Assembly (NCBI GenBank): GCA_017849435.1
Contig: JAFIGY010000018.1
Location: forward strand, 1-64,000
Reading direction: 5' to 3'
From: Chitinophaga niabensis
GTDB taxonomy: Bacteria > Bacteroidota > Bacteroidia > Chitinophagales > Chitinophagaceae
DNA: 64,000 nt
Under the pieces are notes generated by a model. The model worked only from the letters and a program-made list of their open reading frames with translations, did not search any database and had not been told where the DNA came from. Both the position numbers and the translations under genes were made by a program. Shown piece after piece: positions 45,094 through 53,727 of the stretch; position 1 is the first letter of the stretch, and every line of letters begins with the position of its first letter.

Positions 45094-45110
45094 TAAACAC
45101 TTTGTTTATT
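45092..45110. promoter_or_regulatory. Palindromic operator at the sod/SufR-like intergenic region
   Basis: AATAAACA (45092-45099) and TGTTTATT (45103-45110) are perfect inverted arms around CTT. The site covers the first bases of the sod -33 box and ends exactly one base before the regulator's ATG, so binding there could block both sod transcription and the regulator's own expression. Binding by the neighbouring regulator is inferred. Confidence 0.6.
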
Positions 45111-45743
45111 ATGAATAATCCTCTTCCTGAGAACGAGCGGGCAGTATGGGTACTGAAGACGATCGGGCCGCAGCCCTTGAGCGTATTGGCGGAGAAGATG
45201 AACGTGACCGTGGAGGGCGCCCGGTTCCAGCTGCTCAAACTGGCTACAGACGGACTTGTAGAGGCAACCACTGTTTCCAAAGGTCGCGGACGTCCGCAGC
45301 AGATATGGTCTTTAACCGCCCGCGGGCATGCCCGTTTCCCGGATACGCATGCCGATCTTACGGTGAAGCTGATCCGGAAGATGCGGGAAACGCTGGGAGA
45401 GGCGGCTGTGCAAGCGGTGATAGCGGCTAACGGGAAAGACAGTACGGAAAGATATCTGAAGGAACTGGAGGGGGTTAAGGGATTGGAGAGCCGTGTAAAA
45501 AAACTGGCGGAGATACGCAGCCGCGAAGGTTATATGGCGGAGTATGAAAAAGAGGCGGGTGGCTTTCTGCTGGTGGAGAACCACTGCCCTATTTGTGCAG
45601 CGGCAACAGCTTGCCAGGGGTTCTGCCAGTCGGAGTTATCTGCATTCAGGAAGGTATTGAAGGCGGATGTGGAAAGGGTTAGTCATATTTTGGACGGCGC
45701 GAGGCACTGTGCTTATAAAATAAAGCTGCACGATCAAATATAG
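45111..45743 (+). CDS. SufR-like iron-sulfur winged-helix regulator
   Basis: A 210-residue transcription factor. Residues about 8-75 form a winged helix (LSVLAEKMNVTVEGARFQLLKLATDGLV, wing KGRGRPQQIWSLTARG). The C-terminal part has the SufR-type cysteine set: C159 in ENHCPI, C172 in GFCQSEL, and C200 in GARHCAYKI, with additional C162 and C168, and the text DVERVSHILDGARHC. SufR proteins bind an iron-sulfur cluster and repress Fe-S assembly genes. Here the neighbour is superoxide dismutase, which suggests redox control of sod. Start at ATG 45111 is preferred over a TTG at 45102. The cfa gene follows after 31 bases. Confidence 0.88.
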   Translation: MNNPLPENERAVWVLKTIGPQPLSVLAEKMNVTVEGARFQLLKLATDGLVEATTVSKGRGRPQQIWSLTARGHARFPDTHADLTVKLIRKMRETLGEAAVQAVIAANGKDSTERYLKELEGVKGLESRVKKLAEIRSREGYMAEYEKEAGGFLLVENHCPICAAATACQGFCQSELSAFRKVLKADVERVSHILDGARHCAYKIKLHDQI

Positions 45744-45774
45744 CGTACCTTTATCCTGAACTTCTTTACATCCC

Positions 45775-46929
45775 ATGAAGAAGGAAAAGGCCCAAATGAT
45801 CATCAGCCGGCTTTTGGCTTCAGCCGGAATTACCGTGAACGGGAATAATCCCTGGGACATCCGGGTTCACCGGGAGGATTTTTATAGCAGGGTGCTGAAA
45901 TACGGCTCCCTCGGCCTCGGGGAATCCTACATGGAACATTGGTGGGACTGTCCCCGGATGGATGAATTCTTTTACCGTGTGCTCACTCATCACCTCAACG
46001 ATTATATCAAAAAAGACTGGCGCCTGAAAGCAGACATCCTCCTCTCCCGGCTCCTCAACTCCCAGCATACAGATCGCGCGCACCTCAATGCTTCCCGACA
46101 TTACGACATCGGGAATGATCTTTTCAAAACTATGCTGGACAAACGTTTAACATACACCTGTGCATTCTGGGACCATGCGCATACATTGGATGAAGCACAG
46201 GAACACAAGCTCGATCTCACCTGTCGGAAACTTCAGCTCGAAGCAGGGATGCATGTACTGGACATCGGCTGCGGATGGGGCAGCTTCGCGAAGTTCGCAG
46301 CGGAGCGATATGATGTGAAAGTAACCGGCATCACCTTATCCAAAGAGCAGGCCACACTGGCTGCGCAGCTTTGCAGGGGATTACCGGTGGATATCCGGCT
46401 CACCGATTACCGTGAGCTGGATGGGAAGTTTGATGCCATTGTATCTCTGGGAATGTTTGAGCATGTAGGGCCGAAGAATTACCGCGCTTATATGCGTATG
46501 GCACACCGTTCTTTAAAGGACGGCGGATTGTTTCTGCTGCACACCATCGGCGGTAACAGTTCTTCAACGATGGGCGACAAATGGCTGCACAGATACATCT
46601 TTCCGAATGCCGTCATTCCTTCCATCCGGCAGATCGGCCAGGCTATTGAAAAATTATTTGTAATGGAACACTGGGAGAACTTCAGTGTGAACTATGATAA
46701 AACCCTGATGGCATGGTATGCCAACATCCTGCAATACCGGGATCAGCTTGCTGTCCGGTATGATGATACCTTCTTCCGGATGTGGGAATACTACCTGCTC
46801 TCCTGCGCAGGTTCCTTTCGCGCAAGGCAAAGTCAGCTATGGCAGATCGTACTGTCCCGGGAGGGTGTACGGGGCGGTTATCATTTCGACGCTCCGCTAT
46901 ATTTTGACGTTTTGAAAAAAATGATTTAG
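45775..46929 (+). CDS. cfa: Cyclopropane-fatty-acyl-phospholipid synthase
   Basis: Transfers a methylene group from S-adenosylmethionine onto double bonds of membrane phospholipids, a stress adaptation. The 384-residue protein shows the family order: an N-terminal lipid-binding region (GLGESYMEHWWDCP), HYDIGNDLFKTMLDKRLTYTCAFW, the SAM motif VLDIGCGWGSFA, and SLGMFEHVGPKNY with the conserved active-site Glu-His. Short spacing behind the SufR-like regulator suggests one transcript. Confidence 0.95.
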   Translation: MKKEKAQMIISRLLASAGITVNGNNPWDIRVHREDFYSRVLKYGSLGLGESYMEHWWDCPRMDEFFYRVLTHHLNDYIKKDWRLKADILLSRLLNSQHTDRAHLNASRHYDIGNDLFKTMLDKRLTYTCAFWDHAHTLDEAQEHKLDLTCRKLQLEAGMHVLDIGCGWGSFAKFAAERYDVKVTGITLSKEQATLAAQLCRGLPVDIRLTDYRELDGKFDAIVSLGMFEHVGPKNYRAYMRMAHRSLKDGGLFLLHTIGGNSSSTMGDKWLHRYIFPNAVIPSIRQIGQAIEKLFVMEHWENFSVNYDKTLMAWYANILQYRDQLAVRYDDTFFRMWEYYLLSCAGSFRARQSQLWQIVLSREGVRGGYHFDAPLYFDVLKKMI

Positions 46930-47119
46930 CTTTTGAGCAGTATCATCCGATATTTCCAGGCTGACGTAACACTGTTAACCATACCAGCAGTATAACCTGA
47001 ATAACCCGGCCCCCATAGGATTCAACGGGGATGGGCATTTCATGGAGAGGACATACAAAGGAATAAAGATGAGGAAGTCATGTTATTAACACACCAGTAA
47101 CAAATGAAATCTTTTTTCG

Positions 47120-49072
47120 ATGCAGGATTTTTATGATGAACATGTCCAGGCCGCCCTTCAACTGGCGCCTGTAGGGGCTTATATGGCGGACATGAACGGA
47201 AATTGCTTTTTCATCAACAGCGAATTTGAAAGAATAAGGGGGCTGGGGCTGGAGGAGGTCAGGAACAATGGCTGGCAGCATATGGTAATACCGGAAGACC
47301 TTCCCGGATTGAACAATATTATTGCAACGTTACTTAAGACAAATGGTCGCATCTTTCATCATACCTACCGCGTCCGGCATCCACAGAAAGGATTGCGCTA
47401 TCTGAAAAATAATGCGAGGATAGTGGCGGATAACGAAGGACACCCGCGTTATCTTTTGGGATGTATACAGGACATCACAGACGAGATCACCCGGAACCAG
47501 CGGCTGGAAGACCTGATGGAAAGCCAGGAGCGCCTGAACCAGTTACTGGAGATCAGCCAGGAGATCAGCAAAACCGGCGGATTTGAATTCAACCTTTCCA
47601 CCGGCGAAATATCCTGGACCAAACAGATCTATGCCATCTACGGTATGCCTGATGATTACATTCCCACTTTCGAAGACAGTCTTACTTTTTTTGAAGTGGA
47701 GGAACGGGCCCGGATATTGACAGAGCTGAACATCGCTGTTCAACACAAAAGTCTTTTCTTCATTGAGGCAAAAACCATCACCCCCGGCGGCGAAAGGAAA
47801 TGGGTACGCCTGATCGGTATACCGCTGGTGGAACAGGATGAAGTAACGATGCTGAGAGGCGCCCTTACAGACATCACGAAGGAAAAAGAAGATCAACTGA
47901 CCCTCATACAAGCCAAGAACATTGCGGAAGACGCGGCCAGGAGCAAAACAGAATTCCTGTCCGTTATGAGCCACGAGATCAGAACACCATTGAATGGCAT
48001 CATTGGCATCACCTCTCTATTAGAGCTGAATCATACGCCGGAACAAACGGAATATATCCGCAACCTCTCTTTCTCGGCCAACCACCTTCTGCGGCTGATC
48101 AACGATATACTCGATTTGCATAAAGTGGAAAGCGGGAACCTGGAGCTGACCAAAGCGGAAATAGACCTTTACCAGCTGATCCGCGACATCTCCAACCAGT
48201 TCGAATCCCTCGCAGCCAGCAAACATATCCGGATCATTCAATCCATCGCTGCCGGCGTTCCGCCGAAAGTACTGGGAGATACGTTGCGCCTTAGCCAGAT
48301 ATTGAACAACCTCGTCAGCAATGCCATCAAATACACGGATGAAGGAGAAGTAACGATCACTCTTTCCACCAAAGAAGTGACCGCAGGTAAGGCCATCCTG
48401 CATTTTTCGATCAACGATACGGGTATCGGTATTCCGGAAGACATGCATGAAAGGATATTTGAAAGCTTCAGGCAGGTACATCAGGCTTCCTCCAGGAAGC
48501 ACACAGGAACCGGGCTCGGATTAACGATCACCAAAAAACTGATCGAACTGCATGGCAGCGATATCTTCGTGAAGAGCAATCCGGGTAAAGGAACCGAATT
48601 TTATTTCGACCTCACTTTCAACCTGCCGCTACGGCAACCGGAACACATGAGAAAAACACCATCAACCAACATCGCAGCCTATCAGAAAAAATTTGCGGGA
48701 TTACGGGTATTGTTTGTGGAAGACAATCACATCAACGTTATTGTGGCCAGCCGGCAGCTGGAATATTTTGGTATTCAGCCGGACTGTGCTGCAGATGCTT
48801 TCGAAGCGCAGGACCTGCTGAAAGAACGTTCCTACGATGTGGCTTTGCTGGACCTGCATATGCCTGAAATGGACGGCTATGCGTTGGCAGAAATCATCAA
48901 AAGGGATTATCCCGGTATACACATTATCATCTTCACGGCTGATATTATGGACGATGTGCGGATGCGGTTGGGTAAGATGGGCATCTTTGACGTGCTCAAC
49001 AAACCCTTCATGCCGGAAGAAATGCTGAACGCCCTCATAAAGGCCGGGCGGCTGAAAGGATTAACATCCTAA
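47120..49072 (+). CDS. Hybrid sensor histidine kinase (PAS-PAS-HisKA-HATPase-REC)
   Basis: Cytoplasmic sensor with no transmembrane helix. Two PAS domains (about 8-125 and 148-262; LRYLKNNARIVADNEGHPRY and VRLIGIPLVEQDEVTMLRGA are their ends), HisKA with His285 in MSHEIRTPLNG, HATPase with NNLVSNAIKYTDEGE and GTGLGLTITKKLIELHG, and a C-terminal receiver with Asp578 in VALLDLHMPEMDG. 650 residues in all. No response regulator or Hpt gene is adjacent, so the output partner is unknown. Its end overlaps the convergent GlxA-type gene by four bases. Confidence 0.94.
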   Translation: MQDFYDEHVQAALQLAPVGAYMADMNGNCFFINSEFERIRGLGLEEVRNNGWQHMVIPEDLPGLNNIIATLLKTNGRIFHHTYRVRHPQKGLRYLKNNARIVADNEGHPRYLLGCIQDITDEITRNQRLEDLMESQERLNQLLEISQEISKTGGFEFNLSTGEISWTKQIYAIYGMPDDYIPTFEDSLTFFEVEERARILTELNIAVQHKSLFFIEAKTITPGGERKWVRLIGIPLVEQDEVTMLRGALTDITKEKEDQLTLIQAKNIAEDAARSKTEFLSVMSHEIRTPLNGIIGITSLLELNHTPEQTEYIRNLSFSANHLLRLINDILDLHKVESGNLELTKAEIDLYQLIRDISNQFESLAASKHIRIIQSIAAGVPPKVLGDTLRLSQILNNLVSNAIKYTDEGEVTITLSTKEVTAGKAILHFSINDTGIGIPEDMHERIFESFRQVHQASSRKHTGTGLGLTITKKLIELHGSDIFVKSNPGKGTEFYFDLTFNLPLRQPEHMRKTPSTNIAAYQKKFAGLRVLFVEDNHINVIVASRQLEYFGIQPDCAADAFEAQDLLKERSYDVALLDLHMPEMDGYALAEIIKRDYPGIHIIIFTADIMDDVRMRLGKMGIFDVLNKPFMPEEMLNALIKAGRLKGLTS

Positions 49073-50049
49073 GCAAATACAGCACGCTTGTTATACTTGT
49101 TCCGGTAATCCACCGGCGACATTCCTGCTACTTTTTTGAAGATCATGCGGAAGGCCTTCACGTCGTTATACCCTACTTCGTACATCACCTCTGTTACATT
49201 CTTCGTGCTGTTTTCCAGCATTTTCTTCGCCGCCTCCATCTTCACCCGCTGAATGTATTCCAGTGGTGTGTTATTGGTAGCCGTTTTGAAGCGCCGGATG
49301 AAATGCCTCCTTCCAATCGCGAATTTCGTGGCGAGATCTTCCACCGATATCTTCTCCGCCACATTCTTCTCGATGAACTCCTGAGCCTCCCGTATCGGCT
49401 CATCCTCATGCTTCTTCTGCCCGTTGAACATGATGAAAGGCGACTGGCTCTTACGATCGATCTCTATCGCAAAGAATTTGGCCGCCTGTATCGCGATCTC
49501 GCGATTGGTATATTTCTCCACCAGGTGCAGCAACAGATTCCAGTAAGAACTGGCCCCGCCGCTGGAATAAACGCCGTCAGCCTCCGAAATGATCCGGCCA
49601 TCTATCAGTTCCACCTCCGGGAACATCGCTCTGAACTCGTTGGCAAACAGCCAGTGGGTGGAACATTCCCTGCCATTCAGCAATCCGGTGGAAGCCAATA
49701 AGAAAGCGCCCAGGCAAAGACTGGCCACTTCTGCTCCTTTATTGTGCTGCTGCACGATCCAGGGCACGAAACCCTGATTGATCTCCAGCGATTTTTTAAT
49801 ATCTCCGGTCAGCGCCGGCACCAGGATGAGATCAGTCCTTTTTACATCCTGTATGAGTACATCGGGATGTACGGAAAAGCTGCCGTTATGCAGCCGCACC
49901 TCTTTGGTCAGTCCTACCAGCTGTACCTGGAATAACGGCGGCTCCCCGCGCATCTCCAGGAACTGGTTCACCGCCGTGAACATATATCGCGGGTCAAAGA
50001 TACTGGCCAGCACCACTTCTTCGGGAACAAGGATAGATATGTGTTTCAT
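49069..50049 (-). CDS. GlxA-family AraC regulator with DJ-1/PfpI domain
   Basis: A 326-residue transcription factor. Residues about 1-190 are a DJ-1/PfpI-like domain (ILVPALTGDIKKSLEINQGF, EVASLCLGAFLLASTGLLNGR with the nucleophile-elbow Cys), which in this family serves as a sensor rather than an enzyme. Residues about 220-320 are the AraC double helix-turn-helix (ISVEDLATKFAIGRRHFIRRF, NVTEVMYEVGYNDVKAFRMIF). It is divergent from the hydrolase/reductase pair across 185 bases holding an inverted repeat. Confidence 0.93.
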   Translation of the reverse strand: MKHISILVPEEVVLASIFDPRYMFTAVNQFLEMRGEPPLFQVQLVGLTKEVRLHNGSFSVHPDVLIQDVKRTDLILVPALTGDIKKSLEINQGFVPWIVQQHNKGAEVASLCLGAFLLASTGLLNGRECSTHWLFANEFRAMFPEVELIDGRIISEADGVYSSGGASSYWNLLLHLVEKYTNREIAIQAAKFFAIEIDRKSQSPFIMFNGQKKHEDEPIREAQEFIEKNVAEKISVEDLATKFAIGRRHFIRRFKTATNNTPLEYIQRVKMEAAKKMLENSTKNVTEVMYEVGYNDVKAFRMIFKKVAGMSPVDYRNKYNKRAVFA

Positions 50050-50127
50050 CTGGATGGATTAAAAAACGTTATACTCCAAATTTAAGCCCTTTGCAGAATT
50101 ATGACAAATCTTATCCATGAAGGGGTA

Positions 50128-50150
50128 AATGTGACCCGCGATGTCACATT
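50128..50150. promoter_or_regulatory. Inverted repeat between the GlxA-type regulator and hydrolase genes
   Basis: AATGTGAC (50128-50135) and GTCACATT (50143-50150) are perfect arms with a seven-base spacer. It resembles a CRP site in its half-sites (TGTGA/TCACA) but the nine-base gap between them is wrong for CRP (six). It lies about 50 bases upstream of the hydrolase -7 box. Confidence 0.5.
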
Positions 50151-50201
50151 GCCCCCCCTGAAAAGTCGCGTTCTCACTTTATCCGGCTTCAGGCCTCCCG
50201 G

Positions 50202-50209
50202 TAACTTTG
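50202..50209 (+). promoter_or_regulatory. -7 box of the hydrolase-reductase pair
   Basis: TAACTTTG, full match to TAnnTTTG, 26 bases before the ATG at 50235. Confidence 0.6.
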
Positions 50210-50234
50210 TAATGCGAACCATAAACAACCTCCC

Positions 50235-51122
50235 ATGCACAAACACATCCATTCACTCATGCTGGCGCTGGCTTTCTTTACCATGGCCGGTTGCCGCTCA
50301 ACGAATAAAACGGAAACGCATGGCTATGCTTCTGTAAATGGCCTCACGATGTATTACGAGATCCATGGCACTGGCCGGCCGCTGGTGTTACTGCATGGTG
50401 CTTATTCCAGCATCAACGGGTCTTTCGGGAAACTGATACCCGAACTGGCTAAACACAGGCAGGTGATTGCTGTGGATCTCCAGGGCCATGGACGCACAGC
50501 GGACATTAACCGGCCTATCACTTATGAACGGATGGCGGATGACGTGGCTGCCGCATTGAAACAATTGAAGATCGATACGGCAGATGTGTTCGGATACAGT
50601 ATGGGCGGCGGCGTTGCCCTGCAGATGGCCATCCGGCACCCGGAACAGGTACGAAAGCTGATAGTGGCCTCCGCCACCTTCAACTCCGGAGGATTACATC
50701 CCGAGCTTGTACCAATGATCAAAACCATCCAACCCGAAGTTTTTGACGGTTCCCCGATGAAAAAGGAATACGACAGCCTGGCCCCTAATCCCCAGGACTG
50801 GCCCATGCTCGTACGCAAGCTCGTTGCGCTGGACACCACCGTGCAGGACTGGCCGGCAGCTTCCATACAAGCCATCCGGTCGCCCACCTTCCTCATCTTC
50901 GGCGATGCGGACGCCGTTCGCCTGGAACATGCCGTTGAAATGTTTAAGCTACGCGGCGGCGGCGTAATGGGAGACCTGGCAGGACTTCCAGGCTCACAAC
51001 TCGCCATCCTGCCACATTGCAGCCATGTGGGCGTAATACTCGAACATACAGACCAGCTGCTGGCCATGATACCATCCTTCCTCGATGCGCCCATGCCCGC
51101 AGCCAATAAAAAACCATCATGA
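50235..51122 (+). CDS. Alpha/beta hydrolase lipoprotein
   Basis: A 295-residue exported hydrolase with lipobox (TMAGC20). The alpha/beta fold shows the oxyanion motif LVLLHGAYSS, the nucleophile Ser122 in VFGYSMGGGVAL, an Asp in FLIFGDADAV and the catalytic His in LPHCSHVGVI. Substrate unknown. It overlaps the next gene by four bases (ATGA), so the pair is translationally coupled, and it is divergent from the GlxA-type regulator. Confidence 0.9.
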   Translation: MHKHIHSLMLALAFFTMAGCRSTNKTETHGYASVNGLTMYYEIHGTGRPLVLLHGAYSSINGSFGKLIPELAKHRQVIAVDLQGHGRTADINRPITYERMADDVAAALKQLKIDTADVFGYSMGGGVALQMAIRHPEQVRKLIVASATFNSGGLHPELVPMIKTIQPEVFDGSPMKKEYDSLAPNPQDWPMLVRKLVALDTTVQDWPAASIQAIRSPTFLIFGDADAVRLEHAVEMFKLRGGGVMGDLAGLPGSQLAILPHCSHVGVILEHTDQLLAMIPSFLDAPMPAANKKPS

Positions 51123-51694
51123 GAAAATTAATCGTGTCGATGAATGTTACGCTGGACGGCTTCATGGCGGGAACGAACTGCGAACTGGACTGGCATTTCA
51201 GCTACTGGGATGATGAAATGGCCCAACATGCGAGTGAAAGGCTTAGTATGATCGATACCATCCTGCTCGGCAGGATCACCTACCAGGCGATGGCGCGATA
51301 TTGGCCTGCGCAAACCATGAACAGTTATTTCCCCCGTGAAAGCATTGCGTTCGCGGAGATGATGAACAATTACCGCAAGGTTGTTTTCTCGAAAACGCTG
51401 AAAGCACCTGTCTGGAATAATTCAAGGATAGCGCGGTACAGTCTTGATAAAGAGATACAGTCACTCAAATTGCAGGGCGGGAAAGACATGATTGTGTATG
51501 GCAGTGGCAGTGTGGTATCAGGATTGATCCAGCTGGGGTTGGTGGATGAATATGAATTGTGGGTGCATCCGGTGCTGATCGGGAAAGGTAAACCGTTTTT
51601 CAGGGAGTTGCATGCCGGGCGAACGTTAGTGCTTTCAGGGACGAGGGTGTTTGGATCCGGCGTAGTGATATTGGACTATCGTACCCTTTCATAA
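51119..51694 (+). CDS. Dihydrofolate-reductase-like (RibD C-terminal) protein
   Basis: A 191-residue cytoplasmic protein of the RibD_C/dihydrofolate reductase fold: RKLIVSMNVTLDGFMAG, IDTILLGRITYQAMARYW, MIVYGSGSVVSGLIQLGLVDEYELWVHPVLIGKGKPFF. These stand-alone proteins are NADPH-binding reductases with mostly unknown substrates; true folate reductase activity is not implied. Coupled to the hydrolase gene. Confidence 0.9.
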   Translation: MRKLIVSMNVTLDGFMAGTNCELDWHFSYWDDEMAQHASERLSMIDTILLGRITYQAMARYWPAQTMNSYFPRESIAFAEMMNNYRKVVFSKTLKAPVWNNSRIARYSLDKEIQSLKLQGGKDMIVYGSGSVVSGLIQLGLVDEYELWVHPVLIGKGKPFFRELHAGRTLVLSGTRVFGSGVVILDYRTLS

Positions 51695-51698
51695 AATC

Positions 51699-51726
51699 AA
51701 AAAAGCCTCCGGATGGAGGCTTTTTT
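51699..51726. terminator. Bidirectional intrinsic terminator
   Basis: AAAAAAGCCTCC (51699-51710), a four-base loop, then GGAGGCTTTTTT (51715-51726). It lies five bases past the reductase stop and ten bases past the stop of the convergent dehydrogenase gene, serving both. Confidence 0.92.
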
Positions 51727-51735
51727 GATGTATCG

Positions 51736-53709
51736 TTATCTCAGGGAATTGATCCATCCTGCGATCTTCAATGCATCCGCTTTCGGCACCTGCGGCATGG
51801 GCGGCATTTCTGTTGCATACCCCGGCCAGTTCTCCGGATTCGGATTGTAGATCAGTTTCACGATGAGATCATTGCTGTAATGTTTCTTCGCGATATCCTT
51901 AAACGCAGGCCCCACCTGCTTCTTGTCGGCATTATGACAAGCGGCGCAGGTGTATTTCGCCAACAGCGGCTTCACTTCTTCATAAGTAGCTGCTTTGGCA
52001 ACGGCAGGTTTGGCCGCAGTTTCAGCGGATTTCACGGCCGGCTTCGCACCAGGTTTAACGGGCTTCACAGGCGTTGCAGCAGCTGCAACCGCAGCTGCTT
52101 TTGCAGCTTCCGCCGCGGAGTTGCGGGTGCTCACTTCACTCATGGCCAGTTTGGCGCCATCAGGAATATTGTTCAGCGTATAATACCCGGAAGTGTGCAC
52201 CAGCGAATAGAAATTATCACGGGAGCGAACACCTTCCAACGTCAGATGGTGAATGTAGTACTGACGCATATTGTCAACAATGATGCGGGCTTTCATACCG
52301 TCTTCAGATACTTTTACCCCTTTCACTTCACATTTGGCCATGTTCACGGTAGGACTGCCATACACAGGATGGTATTTGTAGATGAAGCTCTCCACGTTGT
52401 AAGACGCCAGATCTTCCGCGGATTTTTTATCCACCGGTAAAGTGAACTCAACTTCAAACCCGTCCGGCATCGCTCTTACCGTTTGCATTTCAAAGGGAAT
52501 GCGATTATTCCATACAAGGCGTTGCAAACCTTCATTTGCATCACCGGCAGAACCCCATCCGCGGTTGGTTTCCCCTACGAACAGGGATCCATCCTGCCCC
52601 CATGCCAGGCGAAGTACACCTGACTGAAAACCGCTGCGGAAATCGAAAGCAACGCCCTGGTATTCGCCCTTCACTTTTTCCAGTACCACGCGCATGATCT
52701 TGCTCTGCCCCTGGTCACCCACCAGCGCCTGGCCTGCAAAAGGTCCGAAAGCGCCTTGCGGGACAGACACCATCTCCGAGTTGGAAATGCCCAATACGCC
52801 GTGTGGCAGCCATACAGCCGGTAAACGCAATTCAGGGACCGATTTTTTCACTTCGAACATGGTCTTGAAAGTTTCATCTACCACGTTCTCCGGTTTGATG
52901 TATCTGCCTTGCGCGTTCTTATTCTTTCGCGGATCTACCTGTGCATACAATTGTTCAGTGGTAAGTTTCAGCGGGGAATTGGGCTCTCCTGTCCAGCGCA
53001 GGCCGGCGGGGTGGCCCACGAAATCGCCTTTCTGTACACGCCATACACCACCGGATCCCATCCAGTCGCCCTGGTTCTCTGTGTAGAACAATTCTCCGTT
53101 GATCATGCCCAATCCGCAGGGAGAGCGCATGCCCGTAGCCCAGGGCTCCATGCTGCTGCCGTCGGCGGCGATGTGCATCATCCATCCGCGCCAGGGTACG
53201 CGGCTTTCGCCACGCCACCATTCTTCATCGCCAAAGGCTACGTTGCCGGACACAAAGAAGGAACCATCCGGCGCAATCTTCGGCCCGAAGCTATATTCGT
53301 GATAGTGTCCGGATATCGGCCATGCATATACGGTTTCGTATACATCGGCCTTCCCGTCCATATTCGTGTCTACCAGTTTGGTGAGCTCACCACGCTGTGC
53401 GCAGTACAATGCACCGTCCTTATAAGCCAGGCCCAGTATCTCGTGCAGGCCGGAAGCAAATTTGCGAAAGAACGGCCGGCGGCTGGTGGGATTTTCCACG
53501 ATGTACACATCCCCGCGACGGGTGGATACGCCGAGGTCGCCATTCGGCAAAACGGTAAGCCCGCCCACTTCCAGCAGAGTGCCTTCCGGCGCGCTCATCT
53601 TCACGATCCTGAAATAGTCTTCCTCCTTGGGCGTTTCCTGTGCGGAGGCGCTAAAAGCGGCGCACAGCGGGAGGAAGTATAATGCAGTTTTCTTTATGAT
53701 ATTTTTCAT
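51736..53709 (-). CDS. Beta-propeller dehydrogenase-like protein fused to cytochrome c
   Basis: A 657-residue exported protein (signal peptide to about 23, FSASAQ). Residues about 40-400 are a six-bladed propeller of the soluble glucose/sorbosone dehydrogenase-like group found in large-genome environmental bacteria (LTVLPNGDLGVSTRRGDVY, HGVLGISNSEMVSVPQGAF). An Ala/Lys/Pro-rich linker follows (about 525-575), then a mono-haem cytochrome c with CAACH at 588-592 and a Met ligand in MPPMPQVP. Likely oxidises a sugar or related compound and passes electrons to the haem; cofactor and substrate are inferred. Transcribed 18 bases after the DUF1080 gene. Confidence 0.85.
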   Translation of the reverse strand: MKNIIKKTALYFLPLCAAFSASAQETPKEEDYFRIVKMSAPEGTLLEVGGLTVLPNGDLGVSTRRGDVYIVENPTSRRPFFRKFASGLHEILGLAYKDGALYCAQRGELTKLVDTNMDGKADVYETVYAWPISGHYHEYSFGPKIAPDGSFFVSGNVAFGDEEWWRGESRVPWRGWMMHIAADGSSMEPWATGMRSPCGLGMINGELFYTENQGDWMGSGGVWRVQKGDFVGHPAGLRWTGEPNSPLKLTTEQLYAQVDPRKNKNAQGRYIKPENVVDETFKTMFEVKKSVPELRLPAVWLPHGVLGISNSEMVSVPQGAFGPFAGQALVGDQGQSKIMRVVLEKVKGEYQGVAFDFRSGFQSGVLRLAWGQDGSLFVGETNRGWGSAGDANEGLQRLVWNNRIPFEMQTVRAMPDGFEVEFTLPVDKKSAEDLASYNVESFIYKYHPVYGSPTVNMAKCEVKGVKVSEDGMKARIIVDNMRQYYIHHLTLEGVRSRDNFYSLVHTSGYYTLNNIPDGAKLAMSEVSTRNSAAEAAKAAAVAAAATPVKPVKPGAKPAVKSAETAAKPAVAKAATYEEVKPLLAKYTCAACHNADKKQVGPAFKDIAKKHYSNDLIVKLIYNPNPENWPGYATEMPPMPQVPKADALKIAGWINSLR

Positions 53710-53727
53710 CGATGTACAGTCAATAGT

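Noticed and set aside
50130-50148. CRP-binding site
   Set aside because: Half-sites TGTGA and TCACA are present but separated by nine bases instead of six.
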